A DNA stretch of 64,000 bases from Pleodorina starrii (Eukaryota > Chlorophyta > Chlorophyceae > Chlamydomonadales > Volvocaceae). The first letter of the stretch is position 1; every line of letters begins with the position of its first letter. Both the position numbers and the translations under genes were made by a program. Positions 45,464 to 63,455 of this stretch are shown piece by piece. The stretch covers positions 3,534,001-3,598,000 of the forward strand of contig BRXU01000007.1 in the NCBI GenBank assembly GCA_030267565.1, written 5' to 3'. The notes beneath the pieces are model-generated. The model was not told where the DNA came from. It made no database searches and was given only the letters and a program-made list of their open reading frames with translations.

Positions 45464-47746
45464 CGGGGCCGGACGCAGGAAACGCTTTTTGAGGTGCTGT
45501 TCAAGGTGATATGGAAGTTATTCACACAGGGGTGTGTTTAGTCTGAAGTGTTTTACAGTTTGGGTAGATGTGCAACAAAGCTGGTTGAAGGTTAAGGCGT
45601 TGGAAGAGGTTGGAACGACTGCCAAACCACCTTGCGAGTACTGCCCTTGCTGGCCCTAATTTTTCAAGTACCAAGTATTTTGTTACGTTGGGTATAGCAA
45701 GTGACCGGTGGGGCGTGCGATTCATGCGAAATATTGAAAGCGTCAAACGGGCCTTTTGAGTGAAATTTGCCTGCAGCCCGCCCGCAGGACAAGTCCTTCC
45801 TTTGAGATGTCTAGACTGATAAAAATGTCGTGTATTGGCGGACACCGCGGCGAAAGGATCCTCAGACTGGTATCGACTATCGAGCAGCAACCCGCTGCGG
45901 CCGTTGTACCCAAGCCAGTCGTTGGGCAACCTGGACGCTTTCGCCAAGGCCCGAACATTCAATATCATTCCAATTACATATCTATCGTTTTCGAGCTGCG
46001 CATCTGCGGCTAAAGCAAAACGTGTACGGGCCGCCCGAAGCGAGTGTGATGCTGCTAGCCAACCGCCCATTAAACAAAAGCAAGTTTCAGCTGCTATCCT
46101 TGGCACCCAAGCGGAATGGCAGTTGTGCCACTGCCGAACCGTTTTTCGCGTCTCTGGACGCCCAACCGAGGGGACGCTGTGTGGGATCTTAATGCTTGGC
46201 TTCTTGCATTGTAAGCAGTTAGATTTCCCGCATTTGTATGGCATCGAGCTCCGTATAGTGAGCGTGTTACGAAACCCAACTTCCGGCGCAAACAGTCGCG
46301 CCGAACTTTTAACTAACTTTGAAAACGGCCAAGCTGCAAATAACTCGCAGGAAAAATAACAAACGAATAAAGCAGATACCTCTGAGAGGTTGATGAGGGT
46401 GCCGTCGTGCATTCCCTCACTGCCGCGACCTGCGGTTCAGCACACGTGTTTTCTCCACTGCAGTCCCTGCGCGTTCACGTTTCGCGTTAAACCCTCCGTG
46501 CTGGCGACCGTACTTTGACCAGGACAGTCGTGTCCGTTTCATATCGTGAAGCTTCTTTAAGGGCTTCCCAAGCCCAGCCAGGGTGAAACAGGCCTGAACA
46601 GGCGGGCGAAAGGAAGGAATCTGAAGGAAGTGGAGGACGCCGACTCCCATTAGTTTCCTCGTTGTCTACCAGCACTCTCCTTGCACCCAGCGCCTCCGAG
46701 AGGATCCGAGCGCAGGCGGCATCGCGATTGCATGGTGCCCGCCGTGCGTCCACCAACTGGCTTTTGTATACAACGTAAATCAAGGGCAAAAATATCGAAA
46801 GGATGTGCGGGTGCCAGAGGACCAGGTTCACACATACCTTGCGAGCCGCTAGGCGGGGGGGGTATCCCCGCTTACGTGCTCGCACTCATTCCGCCTACAC
46901 GATGCATGCACAAATAAAAACTCCAGCACAACTCCCTGAGACAACACACGACCCGACCTATTCTGCGGCCTTTTGCAACTTTCCCAGCACAGTGATGTAT
47001 CGGTACAGGTTTCGCATTGTCAGAGGGCTGGGCTGGGAACGGGCCGCGACTCTCACCCTTCTGGCCGAACTTTGAGCACAGGTATACAAGACGAACGATT
47101 CCGTACAAGCCCCTTAGCCACTCTATAACTGGCTGCAACCCTTATCAAGCCAGGACCTATGGCACAAGAACAATGGGCCTAATGGGCGCAGGGAAATGCA
47201 ACCGCAAGTGGCTTTCGTGTGCTTTCACCGACAGCCGCCCGCCATGCGAGCGGGGCGGCCAGACCTCAGCGAGGTTTCACAGCCCGACTAAGCTTTTTGT
47301 ATAGATTTATTTTTGACGTAATGGGTGATTACCAGACGAAAAAAAGCGGAGACCAAGCGCCCGCGGAGAAGCTGTCTTGTTGCATAAAACGTAACAGAAG
47401 GCAAAAGTGGTCACTCTACAAATTCGGTTCCGCGCAAAAAATCTCAATTCGATCGCTGCGGCCAGTCGACGGCGTTGTGAGTTGGTGGCAAACGACATTC
47501 GTTCAACGTTTGCAACTGACAAAACTGCATCAGTGATCTGCGAGCGAAAAGCCATCAACAAAGGGCGTTGAGTTTATCGTTTTCCTTAGACGTGTAGCAG
47601 GGGCAATGGACGCAAAATAATGGCACACCGAACGTATGCGTTCTGCGTCCACGTCCGCACCCAAACTTCCTTCTAGAGCATTTTTGTTGCGCATACATTT
47701 ATTTCGTTACAACAAGAAAGCCGTTTCTAAGTTGCAAGCCCGAGCC
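45464..47746. promoter_or_regulatory. Long divergent spacer, MYB / UDP-GlcNAc pyrophosphorylase
   Basis: 2.3 kb separate the two start codons, and its base composition is more AT-rich than the genes. It contains one long unassigned minus-strand frame (45522-46412). Promoters of both neighbours should lie here. Confidence 0.4.
45522..46412 (-). other. 296-codon open frame, coding status unknown
   Basis: The frame is open for almost 0.9 kb in moderate-GC sequence, where chance frames are shorter than in the GC-rich parts. It starts MHDGTLINLSE, immediately followed by a GTATCTG that could be a splice donor, and contains a Cys cluster CGKSNCLQCKK. No domain is recognised, and codon choice does not show the strong third-position GC bias of the neighbouring genes. 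It may be non-coding. Confidence 0.2.
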
Positions 47747-52581
<4,835 letters not shown>

Positions 52582-55500
52582 AAACTTAGCGGGGGGGCTG
52601 GGGTTACCTGTGACGGTGTGCATATACCTAAAATGATGACGCTGGCGGGGGCATGAGGGGTGATAGCGTGAGCAGGAGTGGCGTATTGTGGCCACTTGCC
52701 AGCCTGCCAATGTGCGCCTCGTGCGCAGGGTTCGCTGTCGCCGACAAGTCCTGGTACGGGACTGCCATCGTGTAACGCCAACGTGAACCCAGAGCTGCAA
52801 TAGCCGCGCAAGTCCTGCACAAAAACGTGTATGGCTACCGGTACTTACAATGTTACAAAGTATCATCATCGATGCACTAACAATTATTTGCTCCGCAAAA
52901 AAAGCTAATGAAGCCAAAACCCTCGTGAAATTAAAGCAACCGCAAATAAGGTACTGACATGGACTAATTCTAACGCAACCTTGGGTGTGCTCGAGCACCG
53001 CGACCCAATACGAAAAGACGGAAATTTTCATCTGTGCAAGCTAGATGACTTGCCTGGGCGGACGGAGAATGCACCACCCATTCAGCAGATAGGGATAGAT
53101 TTTTGGCGGTTGCTCCGAACCCCACTGCATCGGCTCGAGTCGTCCAGCTGTCGCCTCTTACCGCCGCGTGTTGGGTGTGGTGCAAGATGCGTGCTTGGTG
53201 AATGAAACAACCGCCCTCCTTACGAACCCTGCGCGCGCTGCGACCAGGCCTCGTCCCAACGAAATGTGCCGCAAAAACACGCGGCCAGGCCACCCCGGCC
53301 GCATGGACCATTCCGCGACTTTGCGCACCGCTGCCGCCGCCCCCACCACTCCCATACTGTTTGGGCACACCTTCACTGCACTGCCGAGGGCGGAAGCCCC
53401 TCCGATGCCTCCATTTCAAGCTGGGCGCCGCCTGGCGCCTCAGGCTCCTTACCATCATGCCTGATTAGTTTCCGTCAATGCGCCTAGACGCCGGAGCATC
53501 CAAACCAAAGACACGTCAAGGCAATACTGTAGACAGGCATGCCAAGGCCACGCGCTGCGCCTGCAGGCGCGCCACGCCGCCTGTTGCGGACCGGCATTTC
53601 GGGAGTCCGCAGACCGCCGCAAGCCGAAAAAAGGGGCGGGCGCTCATCATGCGCTATCCAGACCCCAGGTCCTTCTTTTGCTCGTCACAAAAATCAACCC
53701 GGAAAGACACTTTCCCAGAGACAATCCACGGAAGATACTTTCCCGAGGCCATATCGGTGCGCACCCATTGCAAGGCGACGCTTAAGGCGGCCCATCCTGG
53801 GGTCGCTCGACCGCGACCGAACAATCCACACAGAAACCCGTCAAGCATGGGCCAACATGTGCCCGCCACGCCCTGTTTCTCGAGTGCTTGACGGGGCCCC
53901 GGGGCCGAACACCCTTGCACAGTTCATACGCCATGCCAAGACAACGATGCGGCAGGGGGCGACGAACCTCGCACAACGACATGCCCCACCGTCCAGATTC
54001 GCGTACGGTTATGCACAGTGCCCGCAAATGTGCAACCGACCAAAGGGCGCATGGACCCATGACATGGCAACCACCCACTGCCCACACATCTGTCCCGCAG
54101 CACAGCACTCGCACTCTTACCCCAGGCTGGCCAGGCCCGGTTCCCCCACGCGTGGGAGCGTCGCGGCAGAAAGACTCAGACAAAGTAAAAAAGTACATGG
54201 CCTTATGTACGATCGCGTCGTCCCGCGCAACAGGATCACCGCCACCAGATCACGCGGTTCTTAGGCTGCCGACGAGCCCCGCCTTTGCTGGCGTAGCGGG
54301 GCCTGACAGCCTCGCCCGCCGGTTCGGAATGGGGAATGGCGTAAGAAGGCCGCGGGATGGATCCACCCATCGTCTCCCGAGCAATCGTATCCAGCCAGGC
54401 GCGCGTTCAACGCATCCAATTCAGCCTCAAACCCACGACTGGAGTTTGTCCGGGAAAAGACCCAGGAAACCGGGAGTGTAAGCCCCTGACATGACCGAAT
54501 CATGATGCATAAAACACGAAACATAAAAAGTAGCTCGGTACGTAGTGCGACTGGGCGCGCTCCCCTGTCTTTCAGGGAAGTGCTGCAGCGCAAGAGCCCT
54601 GGTCGAGAATGACCTCACACAGAGAAGATAGGATGGAACTGCAGCTGGCGGGCTGATTACCCACGATGCCAGTCACTACCACAGGCCAAGCTCAGCAATC
54701 AAGGCGCCGCCCTACACTCAAAATCTTGTTCGTAGCTTCGTGAGTTAAGGCGGCCAAGACACTGCTCCTGGGGCCGTGGTAGGCACGGGCGCGCAGGTAC
54801 GCGACACCACTCCAGCAACGGCACTCCCACGAAAATCAGGACGAGATCAAAATGCGTTTCCGCCAAACACGCAGACACGCCGTGCACATTCATCAGCCAC
54901 TCCACGCGACGCAACTCAAGGCTCGAGTCCCAAACCCTTTCATATCAGTCTCCGCCACGAGTTCTTGACGTCCAACAGAGAACACAAAAGAGCATCAAAA
55001 GGAAGCCCGAAGCTTGTAGCTTCCGTGAGACGCACGCCTTTCTTCGGGGCTGGGCCCTTCCGCGTCAGCACAGAAGACTGTCGCTAACATCCAGCAACAT
55101 GCGCGGGGTGTGAAATGGTGGTAAAGAGGTTGGATGCAGCACAGCAAAACACATACACACACACACTTATTATGGCGTTCCCTGAGATGCATCACACCGT
55201 ACGTGCAACAAGCCGTTGGGGACTAACGAACACAGAAATACGCTGTTGCAAAGCTGCTGCAGCGGACAAACCGAACACGGACAGGATAAGAAACGGAACG
55301 GCATGTCAACTGCGTACTAAGCCGCACAATGATCCCCACCGCTCATCTCATTCCTTACTACCTTGAACCAAAGCCCCAAATTTGCATTTATGCGTGCTGC
55401 GCCGCCGCCGCGACCACAAATACAACTCCCAGCAACAACTCGATTACCGCAACGGCGGCGCCATGGTCACCCGCCGGTTGTGCCCACCGTCGCAATGCCC

Positions 55501-56668
55501 GTTGCGCGGCCAGGCTGCAACCTGCTTGCGGTTCGCAGCGCACCGGCCGGCTCCTGCATGCCTATGGCCAAGACCGGCGGAACACTGGTTGCGGTAAACA
55601 AGGATGAAACACACGAATATAAAAAATGACGAGCAATGCCTTTGTACACGCTCAATACTCCGAATCCTGCGGTCGTCCACGGAATGGCCGGCCAGCACCA
55701 GCACGCGGGCAAGGGTGCATCCCGCGCTTTCTGGAGACAGCACGGCCCATTGTTCCGTCCCCCGTGCCCATCCTCAGCGCTGTGCCCAATTCGGCTACGC
55801 TTGGATTGGACCGTCAAGGGGCAGTGCCAAAGCTGACAAGTCAACTCCCGCGTGTCAGCACCGCCAACAGCCCCCCCCCCAAACAAGGCACTAGTATACC
55901 CGCGATACTTCCCATGACGACAAACCAGCCCCCTCTCCCCTGCCCTCCCCACCAAACGTGCCCGTCTGTAATTGCTGCTATTTGCCCTATGCCCAAGACT
56001 TCCGGCCAGCAAGCTGGGTCTCCGCGCTGGCGTGAAGACGCCGTCTAGAGCGGCGGATCCATACTAATGGACACGGCGGTTTGGCGGACCAACCACCACC
56101 AGCAGCGCCCAGCGTATCGATTCGCTGCACGCCGACGACGTCGAGTATCCAACGCCGTCGCCGCACCGCTGTATGTAGGGTGTTGACGCCGCTGGTGGCG
56201 CAATCGTCGGTAGTGTGAGCAATTCAAAACCCAATCCTTATATCTAAGGTGATGTGGCAATGCCGCAGATCCCTCGAGGAGTGCAACGATAGCTGCATTT
56301 AATATACCCGCCGAGGGCGTCAGTAACTGACCGGCTCCTGCATGCCTACAGCCGCTGTGACTCAGGCTGCTAAGTGCTAACGCATCTGTAACGTATGCGC
56401 AGGGTAGTCGTGATGCCCCGTCAGCTCCAAAGGATGCACCATCGACTGACAGGACGAGAGCAGGCAGTCATCACCTCAAGCGACGGCAGCGAAGCAGCCC
56501 ATAATGGAGCCCCGCTCAAACCTGGAGATGCAAGGAGTTCGACATGGAACGGCTTCAATACAAGGCGGCGTCTGCGTCGAGACTGACCAGATTCCGCAGT
56601 TTCGGGAGAAGCCTCAAACTCAGAACGCAGAATTCCCAGACCGTTGCAGCCATCACGACTGACAAATA
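52582..56668. other. 4-kb region without a supported gene
   Basis: This lies between the 3' ends of the UAP and DCP2 genes. A TGTAA for UAP is at 52771. Several open frames exist (53539-54264 plus; 52970-53458 and 55467-56012 minus), but I recognise nothing in them. One minus-strand piece near 54,360-54,440 reads FEAELDALNARLAGYDCS, which could be an exon. A roughly 19-bp direct repeat, CCGGCTCCTGCATGCCTA, occurs near 55,548 and 56,330. Confidence 0.45.
52771..52775 (+). terminator. TGTAA poly(A) signal of the UAP gene
   Basis: TGTAA lies about 190 bases past the UAP stop codon. Confidence 0.55.
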
Positions 56669-59600
56669 TCAAGTTCTGCCTTCAGTCACACACCTGAAGT
56701 TCGACATGGTTGGTTCCACAGTCCCGTTCGGCGAGAAGCCCTGTGGAGCCTGCTGCTGCTGCTGCACCTGCAGCTGGCCCAACTTCTGCTGTACATGCTG
56801 CAGCAGCAGCTGCTGCTGTTGCGAAGAGGCCCGCGCCACCTGCTTCGGGGCGTGCTGCTGCTGCGGCGGCGACGCAGATGGGCCAGCCGCAGCTGATTGC
56901 GCTGTGCGACTTGACTTGTGCTCCTTGCGCCCCTGTTGCTGCTGCTGAGACGCGGGCTGTTGCTGCTGTGGCAGCGCCACGGGCACGGTAATCGATGAAT
57001 GCGACACCACGGGGTGAGTCGCACCGGACGGGCCGGCGGGCGTCGCGGGTGCTGGGGGGTTCAGGTTGGGCGCGGACAAGGCCTGCTGCAGCTCCCGCAA
57101 CGGCATCTGCAGCGACGAGGCAGTGCTGCTGCAGACGCTCCAGCTGGATGGCTGCGGCTGGCCCGACTGCTGCTGACGGTTGACCTGCTGACGGCGCCTC
57201 TTGTCGATCCACCTGCATGTCAAACACAGCAGCGCGCAGGCCGCAGGCCGCGTAGAGCGGCTTGTAAAATCCACAACAGGTAAATTCGAAGGGAGACTAC
57301 GCGGCAAAGGGTCACTTTTCATCACGACCCTTCCAACTTCTAGTCGACTGTGCTCCGACACGGAAGCCTCTCACTTGCGCAGGCGGCCGACAAAGGGGTG
57401 TATCATGAAGAAGCGATGCCGCACGCCATCCGGCGACATGTAGACCTGCAGCAAAAAATACATGCCACAGCGAACACTATGAGAAATGGCAGGGCCATAC
57501 ATCCTTTTCAACGAACTGGTACGTAGCAAGCGCGTTCACCTTCGCTGACCGACCGTCCAAGACAGCATCTGCCATACATCCCTTTCCTGCTTTAGCTGGG
57601 ACGCGACCCTGTAACCCTTTATGTTGCCTTGTTGTTCGGAACCAAAGTGCCCGGCCGCTGAGCCACCCGGCGCTCACCCTCGGGCTGCGCATTTTGCCTG
57701 GCCATCGGCTGGCTGACGGCTGAATAGACTACCACCGTTCCTGAGAACGACGCACCTGGCTGGCCTCGTCCGACGTGGCGGGCAGCGCGTCCACGCGGTG
57801 CCACGCATAGGCACCGATCTCCTGCAGAAGGAAGCAGAGGCAGGACAAGACGCACAAGCGGCCGTTGATGCACAGTCACACATCATTTGGAACCAAGTCA
57901 AACAACTCAAGACAAGCCGAACAGCTGCCGGGCTGAACGCCTAGGGTCCCCACCCCTTCCGGTCACACAGACACCGTCAGTCGGGCAGGCGCCCTGACGG
58001 CCCGCTTACCCATTTCGAGTGTGGCTCGAACTCCTGTGTAACGGGGTCCAGCCCAGTCACAATGTAAAGCTTGTGGCGCTTGCCGTCAGCAGTGACCTCA
58101 AGGAAGTCATTCTCGCGCAGCTGCGAGCGGATGTCGTAACCAGTCTCCTCCAGAACCTGCCGACGGTGCGGGAAGAAAACTACAACTATGAACCGGAAAG
58201 GGCAGGGCGGATGGGGCCAAAAAGCTACTAGCACAAGCAGAATCCAGCAAAATGGTTCAATCGATAACCCTACAGCCCGACAAATTTGCAAGGTTAGTCC
58301 GGGCGACTCATCCAATCCGCAGGTAGAAGCGGCAACACAGCATCCTGCCCGTAATGCTCAACCGACTGCACTATTTATCGTATGCGAGTAGGGAAGTAGT
58401 AAGTGGCAGAAATAGGCGCCGAGCGGCTGCGGTGCCCTTCCTGCCGGTTGGGATTCGATCTCAGCGCCCAGCTGTGCGTTGACACCGTTTATATGGACTG
58501 GGAATGGGCCTGGCCCTGAGCACCACTACCCTACGCTGAGGCGCAGGGTAGCCCGAGACGTAGCCCGGCAACGCCTTCAACGTACCTCTCGGATTGCGCA
58601 GTCCGACTCCGATTCGCCCTCGTTGACTTTGCCGCGCGGGAAGCCCCAGCCCATGCTACTCTTGTTTCCCCGCACAAGAAGGACCTGCCAGCGTCACAAC
58701 CGCAGGAGTGCAGATGCGGAGCTCGCTATGAATTTGTGCCTCGACGGGACATGCAGGGCACAGACCGCACTGCAACGGGTGGGTAGCTGTCGGGGCCGGA
58801 GCAGGCCTCGGCCGCTGACCCATTACAGGAGGCCATTTCGCACTACACACGCCGCGCAGCATATCGAGCGATGTGCGAGCATACATAGCCGCAGTGACCC
58901 AACAGTGAGGTTGTCTGAGTCCTGGGAGCGAGGTGCGGAAAGGACTCGACACAACTGAAGGGAGAATCACGTTGTGCCCCGCGGAGCACGGGGAAACGGC
59001 AACACACGCAGATGCAAAGCACGCACCTGCTCCATAGCAGCATCGAGCAGAATGGCGCCGTACACCGGAATGCTCTGCTTGTACCGCCGATAGTCCTCCA
59101 GGTAGGCTTGAAGGTTGGGCTGCAAAAGCAAACCCCGGGCAATGTCGCAACACATGTTCGAAGCGGATGGTGGTACGCTCGCGCGCTCGTGCAGAGGGCA
59201 AGTTGTGCGCATTCAGATGTTGCGAAGAACTGGTGGTCGCGCAGGTACATAGTGATGCTCATACGGATGACGGCTGTCAAGACGCCCCGGGTACGGCGTG
59301 CAACAACCCCCTTCAAGCTGCCGGACCATCTCCGCTTGGAAGCGAAGGAGACACATTGCGATGCGGTCTCTCGCGTTTAGCACATTGCCGATGAGCAAAG
59401 GCTTTCCCCACGTAGAGAGGGAGGGGGAGGAATATACCGGGGGAGGCAAGTCTTGCTCACCCTTAGCGGACTTAACGCCTCGCACTTGCGAAAGAGCGGC
59501 TCAGCGAACGTCGTATAAGAAGAGTAATGCTTGAGGTTCATGGACGAGGCTGGCCGCACCTTATCCTGTGCGCGGAGAGAACAGTATAACGTATCTGGGC

Positions 59601-60068
59601 GTTGCGCAAGCGGTCGTGGTTCCCCAGCTGAGCAACCCACAAAGGTTCAATAATCGAAAAAGTCCTACTCGGCCATGCACAAATGTGCTACATAAACCAT
59701 GGAACATAAGCATGACGACTTAGGGTGCAGGCCCTGTACCGAAGCTGGTCAGCCAAACATGAATAAGTCGATGAAGTACTGCCCAGACAATGTCAACGTG
59801 GCTACACCTCTCCGATATAGCGGCCGAGGGCTGTCAGACCGCAGGTGCGAAAGAACCCTCACCTCATAGTACCACCAAGCTTGCTCAACAAGAAAGAAAA
59901 GCTTATCTTTGCTCCTGCACAAATAATATGACCCAAGATGTCATGCCTCGACCGAGCGGCAGCGCCAGGGGAGCGCGGAACCCACAGCGCATCCTTGGGA
60001 GCAGTGAGAATGAACTTTGCGCACAGCTCCTCGAGAAGCTTTCGAGACGGCTCTTCGGGGGCAGACAT
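56669..60068 (-). CDS. DCP2: mRNA decapping enzyme DCP2 (Nudix hydrolase)
   Basis: Nine exons: 60068-59986, 59914-59863, 59565-59461, 59119-59027, 58684-58586, 58156-58010, 57821-57756, 57445-57375 and 57212-56669, giving 419 residues. DCP2 removes the m7G cap and commits mRNA to 5'-3' decay in P-bodies. The N-terminal domain has [11 protein letters not shown] and [11 protein letters not shown], the box A pattern. The Nudix domain has [20 protein letters not shown] and [11 protein letters not shown], giving the complete Nudix box GX5EX7REVXEEXG. Box B is [15 protein letters not shown] Gln-rich tail follows, with [16 protein letters not shown] and several poly-Gln runs. A further minus-strand frame downstream (56421-56658) would need a 35-base intron and is not included. 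It is divergent from the next gene. Confidence 0.93.
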
Positions 60069-60637
60069 GCCGTTGCCGCCGCAGTCGGAAATGCTTCCCA
60101 TCCTAGAAGGGTGGCCAGCACTGACAACACTTTTTAAGTATGTTAACAACACGAGCGTCAAGAGGACCACAGTATCCACGTAAATACCATCTCCGTGAGG
60201 CGAGTATTCATTCCAGATTTCCGACCGGGAATGGAAGGGCTCAAACAAAGAATCAAACAATTGCCGTATTTGCCATGAACCGTACATACACGACATTCGT
60301 ATTCTAGCGCTGACTGTTCGCGCAACAACAGCTATGGCTGTCTTCGCACTCTCCTAAGTCATCCTGTTTTGACGTAACGGGCTTCCTGGCAACGCAACGG
60401 AAACAGGACATTTGGAAGCTCAGCGTGCCGTGACCGCCAAGTCCCGTCAACCCGCGGGCTGCTGGTACCTCTTACTTGGCCTGCACTAAAACAATATAAG
60501 AGGTTGCAGCTGACCTGGCTGTGGCAAAGTGGGTCAGGTAGTCACCCCGGAATAGACACTAGTTAAGACAGCTCAGCCAGAAGGTCCCTATAAGTGCTGT
60601 GTTGAGCACAATAGTTCCGGCTGCTGGACTTGGCGCC
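60069..60637. promoter_or_regulatory. Divergent promoter region, DCP2 / UAP56-binding protein gene
   Basis: 569 bases separate the divergent start codons of two genes that both act on mRNA. No core promoter motif is certain. Confidence 0.45.
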
Positions 60638-62682
60638 ATGTCGTCGTTGGACAGTCGCTTGGACCTGTCGTTAGATGACCTCATAAAGCAGGCACAACAA
60701 GTTAGGCGGCCAGCAGCAAAAGCAGCTGCTGGTGCAAAGCCTTCTGCTGGCTCGCGGACCGCGGCCTCGGCGCCCAAGCAAGTCGGGGTGAGTATATGTT
60801 GAGGCTCGATCGACGCACCTATGGTTGAACCAAGTGTTCAACCATAACAGCTGCCACCTTGGATGGTGCAGACACGCCGTTCCGTTGGGAATTTTAAACA
60901 TGTACTGTCGGGATTTGCCTTTTTTGGTCCTGAGGGTTCTATGAGACGGTCCGCGTTTCACGGCCGACTCACGCGTTTCTTGTACAACGGTCGATTGGAT
61001 CTCCTGTGTCAAGCGCACGCGCAACGGATTCCACATCGCTGCATCGTGCGATTGGCGTTGCAACTACCGGTTTTCGCGGTTACATGCTTAACCGAACAAA
61101 CGCGTGCTTCACCGAACAACGGCGTGGAGCATACGGACAGCGTCACGATAACGATTATGGTCATCTAGGTCTCTTGACTCATGCGTGTTTTCCTGGTACT
61201 CATAGGCACGTGCACCGGTGACCACGGCCGCGGGCGTCGCCGGGAAGCGTCAGGTGGGTTGCACTCATGTGTCGGGCGCTCTGTGGTCTTGAACAAAGGA
61301 CCCATTCCGTGGCGCTGAATCTTGACAGCATGACACTCTCGTCCTCACAGGCCATGCGCGCTCGGCGCCAGGCGCCGACCGCCACTGGAGCTGTGCCCGC
61401 CGCCCAGCGCCCTGCGCCCAAAGTGCTCGTCGTGAAAGCAGCGGACCTCAAGCGGCGGGGGTAAGTCAAAGCGGATTAGCCCATCGTGACTCACGTGGCA
61501 GTTGGGTTCTATCACGCATGCATGCGGTGCCGCGTGTCGGAAGAGTGAGCCTATGCCTAGGTGTGGTTTGCAAGGTTATGTGTCTGCGCCAGTGATTTGA
61601 TGTCACCGGTGTCTCGTTGCACCTGCATGACAGCAGGGCTGCACCTGTGCAAGGGGCCCGGGCGCTTGCCAAGCGTATTGTCAACAGAGCCGTCATGGCG
61701 CCCAAGCAGACGGTCGCGGCGGCCCCGCGCCAGCGTGCTGCCGTCGTGCAGCAGCGCCCGCAGGCAGCGGCGGCCGCGCGGCCCAGGCAGCAGCAGCAGA
61801 CGGCACGACAACCGCGGCAGCAGGTACGCTTTAACGTCAATTGGTAAAGATTGACAAGTCCACGCGCGCCTTGTGGCAACTACTTCGCATATTGGAAATG
61901 ATGCTTGACCCACCTGTAGTTACGCTTTACAGAAAGCCTTGCCAACATGTTTGGGGGCTCTTCTTGCGAAAACACATCACGCCATCCCTGCACGTCTAGC
62001 AGCTGGAGTGCCCCACCCCCAAACGTAGCGTGTGACATGCGTAAAGCCGCTTTACCGCCTCCAGCCGGAACGCTTCGACTGACATGCTTTCGGTCCCATC
62101 TCTCCCATCGTTGTGCAGATCACGTACCAGCCTCATGCGATGGTGCAGCAGCAGGTGCCTGCCTCCATGGCAAGACGCGTGCGGCAGCAGCGGCAGCAGC
62201 AGCAGCTGGTCGCGGTGCAGCAGGCCGGACGACGTGGCCAGCAGACACGGCAAGTGGTTATGGCGCCGCAGCGGATCCAGCGGGGCCAGCCGCCGCCGCC
62301 GCAGCAGCAGCAGGCTATGCGCAACCAAGCGCCGCGCGTCCTTCCGCCGCCGCGCGTCCAGCAGCAGCGGCAGATGCTGGGGCGGGTACAGCAGGGCGGG
62401 GTGCGGAAGAACCGGCAGGTGCAGCAGCCTCTACAGCGGCGGGCGCCGGTATTTGCGGGCAACGGCAACGCGAACCGGGGAGGCCGCAACGGCGGCAACC
62501 AGCACGGCCGGCAGCAGCAGCAACAGCAGGCAGTGGCGGCTCCGCAACGGCAGCAGCGCGGCGGCGGCCGTAACCAGCAGGCGGCCGGAAGGAACCAGCG
62601 CCAGCGCGCCCCCATTCTGATGCAGCAGAGTGGCAGGGGAGGGCGCGGCGCTGGCGGCCGCGGCCGCCGAGGGCGCCGGTAA
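60638..62682 (+). CDS. Putative mRNA-export adaptor with UAP56-binding motif, R/Q/G-rich
   Basis: Exons 60638-60787, 61206-61253, 61351-61460, 61637-61823 and 62119-62682 join in phase and give 352 residues. The N-terminus, MSSLDSRLDLSLDDLIKQ, matches the UAP56-binding motif of ALY/REF, UIF and related export adaptors (core LDLSLDDIIK). No RRM is present, unlike ALY. Instead there are Ala/Lys/Arg segments (KVLVVKAADLKRRG, KRIVNRAVMAPKQ), long Gln runs, and Arg-Gly repeats at the end (GRGGRGAGGRGRRGRR) typical of RNA-binding, arginine-methylated proteins. This is closest in design to UIF/FYTTD1 or CHTOP, but I cannot prove orthology. The tiny exon 61206-61253 is supported by phase and composition. 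TGTAA follows at 62870. Confidence 0.78.
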
Positions 62683-62869
62683 GGCGCTGGGCAGCCGGGG
62701 AGGGGGCAGCCTGCGTTGCATGGAAACCGCTGTAGCTTTTGCTTGGGCGTGAATGGTCGGGTATGCGTGTTCGCACTGCATTGGCATGTGGCGATGCACA
62801 GCCCACTCCAGTACTGCGAGTAGGGGACCGACAAAAATGGGTTCCTGTTGTAGGTGTATATGGTAAATT

Positions 62870-62874
62870 TGTAA
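62870..62874 (+). terminator. TGTAA poly(A) signal of the UAP56-binding protein gene
   Basis: TGTAA lies 188 bases past the stop codon. Confidence 0.55.
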
Positions 62875-63455
62875 TGCTCTGGTTTGTATGTTTGATAGCT
62901 AGTGGCGCGTCGGCCACAGGGTTCAGCGAAGAAGATCACTCGTCAAAACTCTGGACGTGCACGGATGCCGTGCTTACTTTCGTGTCTTGTTGGGATACGA
63001 GCGCCGCGCCATGACGGAGAGTGGCGCTGCTCAAGTTTCAGCGTGTAAGGCAGAGAGCCCGACATCAATTTGCCTCGTGCTGTGGCAGACGCGATGGCAA
63101 CTTTGCGCCGCGTCCTCTTGACGGACGGTATACGTACAGGGCGCGTCTTGGGAAGCCAACAGTCCCAGCGGTTTTCTCTCGAACGGACAATCCAGGCTTA
63201 AGTGCCTTGAGGAAGTGCGCATTCGTCGCAAATAAGGTGATCTGCCGGCGTGGGCCGTGGTTTTGATGCCGAGTAACCCAGATCAGGGGCTGTGGCTGCG
63301 CGCACATTGCAGGCGTGCTACTGCTTCTGTGTCACTCAACTTGGTGCGGCTGTGCAGTGGCGCGACGACTAGGGTTTGTGTGTGATGTGTTTGGCTTGCT
63401 CGGGTTGCACAGCGTTAAGATTCCCCAGCCTGGAAGAAGGCGGGGAAAAGCGACC

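Noticed and set aside
53539..54264. 241-codon plus-strand frame
   Set aside because: Basic, compositionally odd, no splice signals or domains; not better than chance for this GC content.
56700..57210. CAG/CTG triplet clusters as possible mobile or structural repeats
   Set aside because: They encode the Gln-rich tail of DCP2 in frame, so ordinary coding explains them; the same applies to 62,119-62,560.
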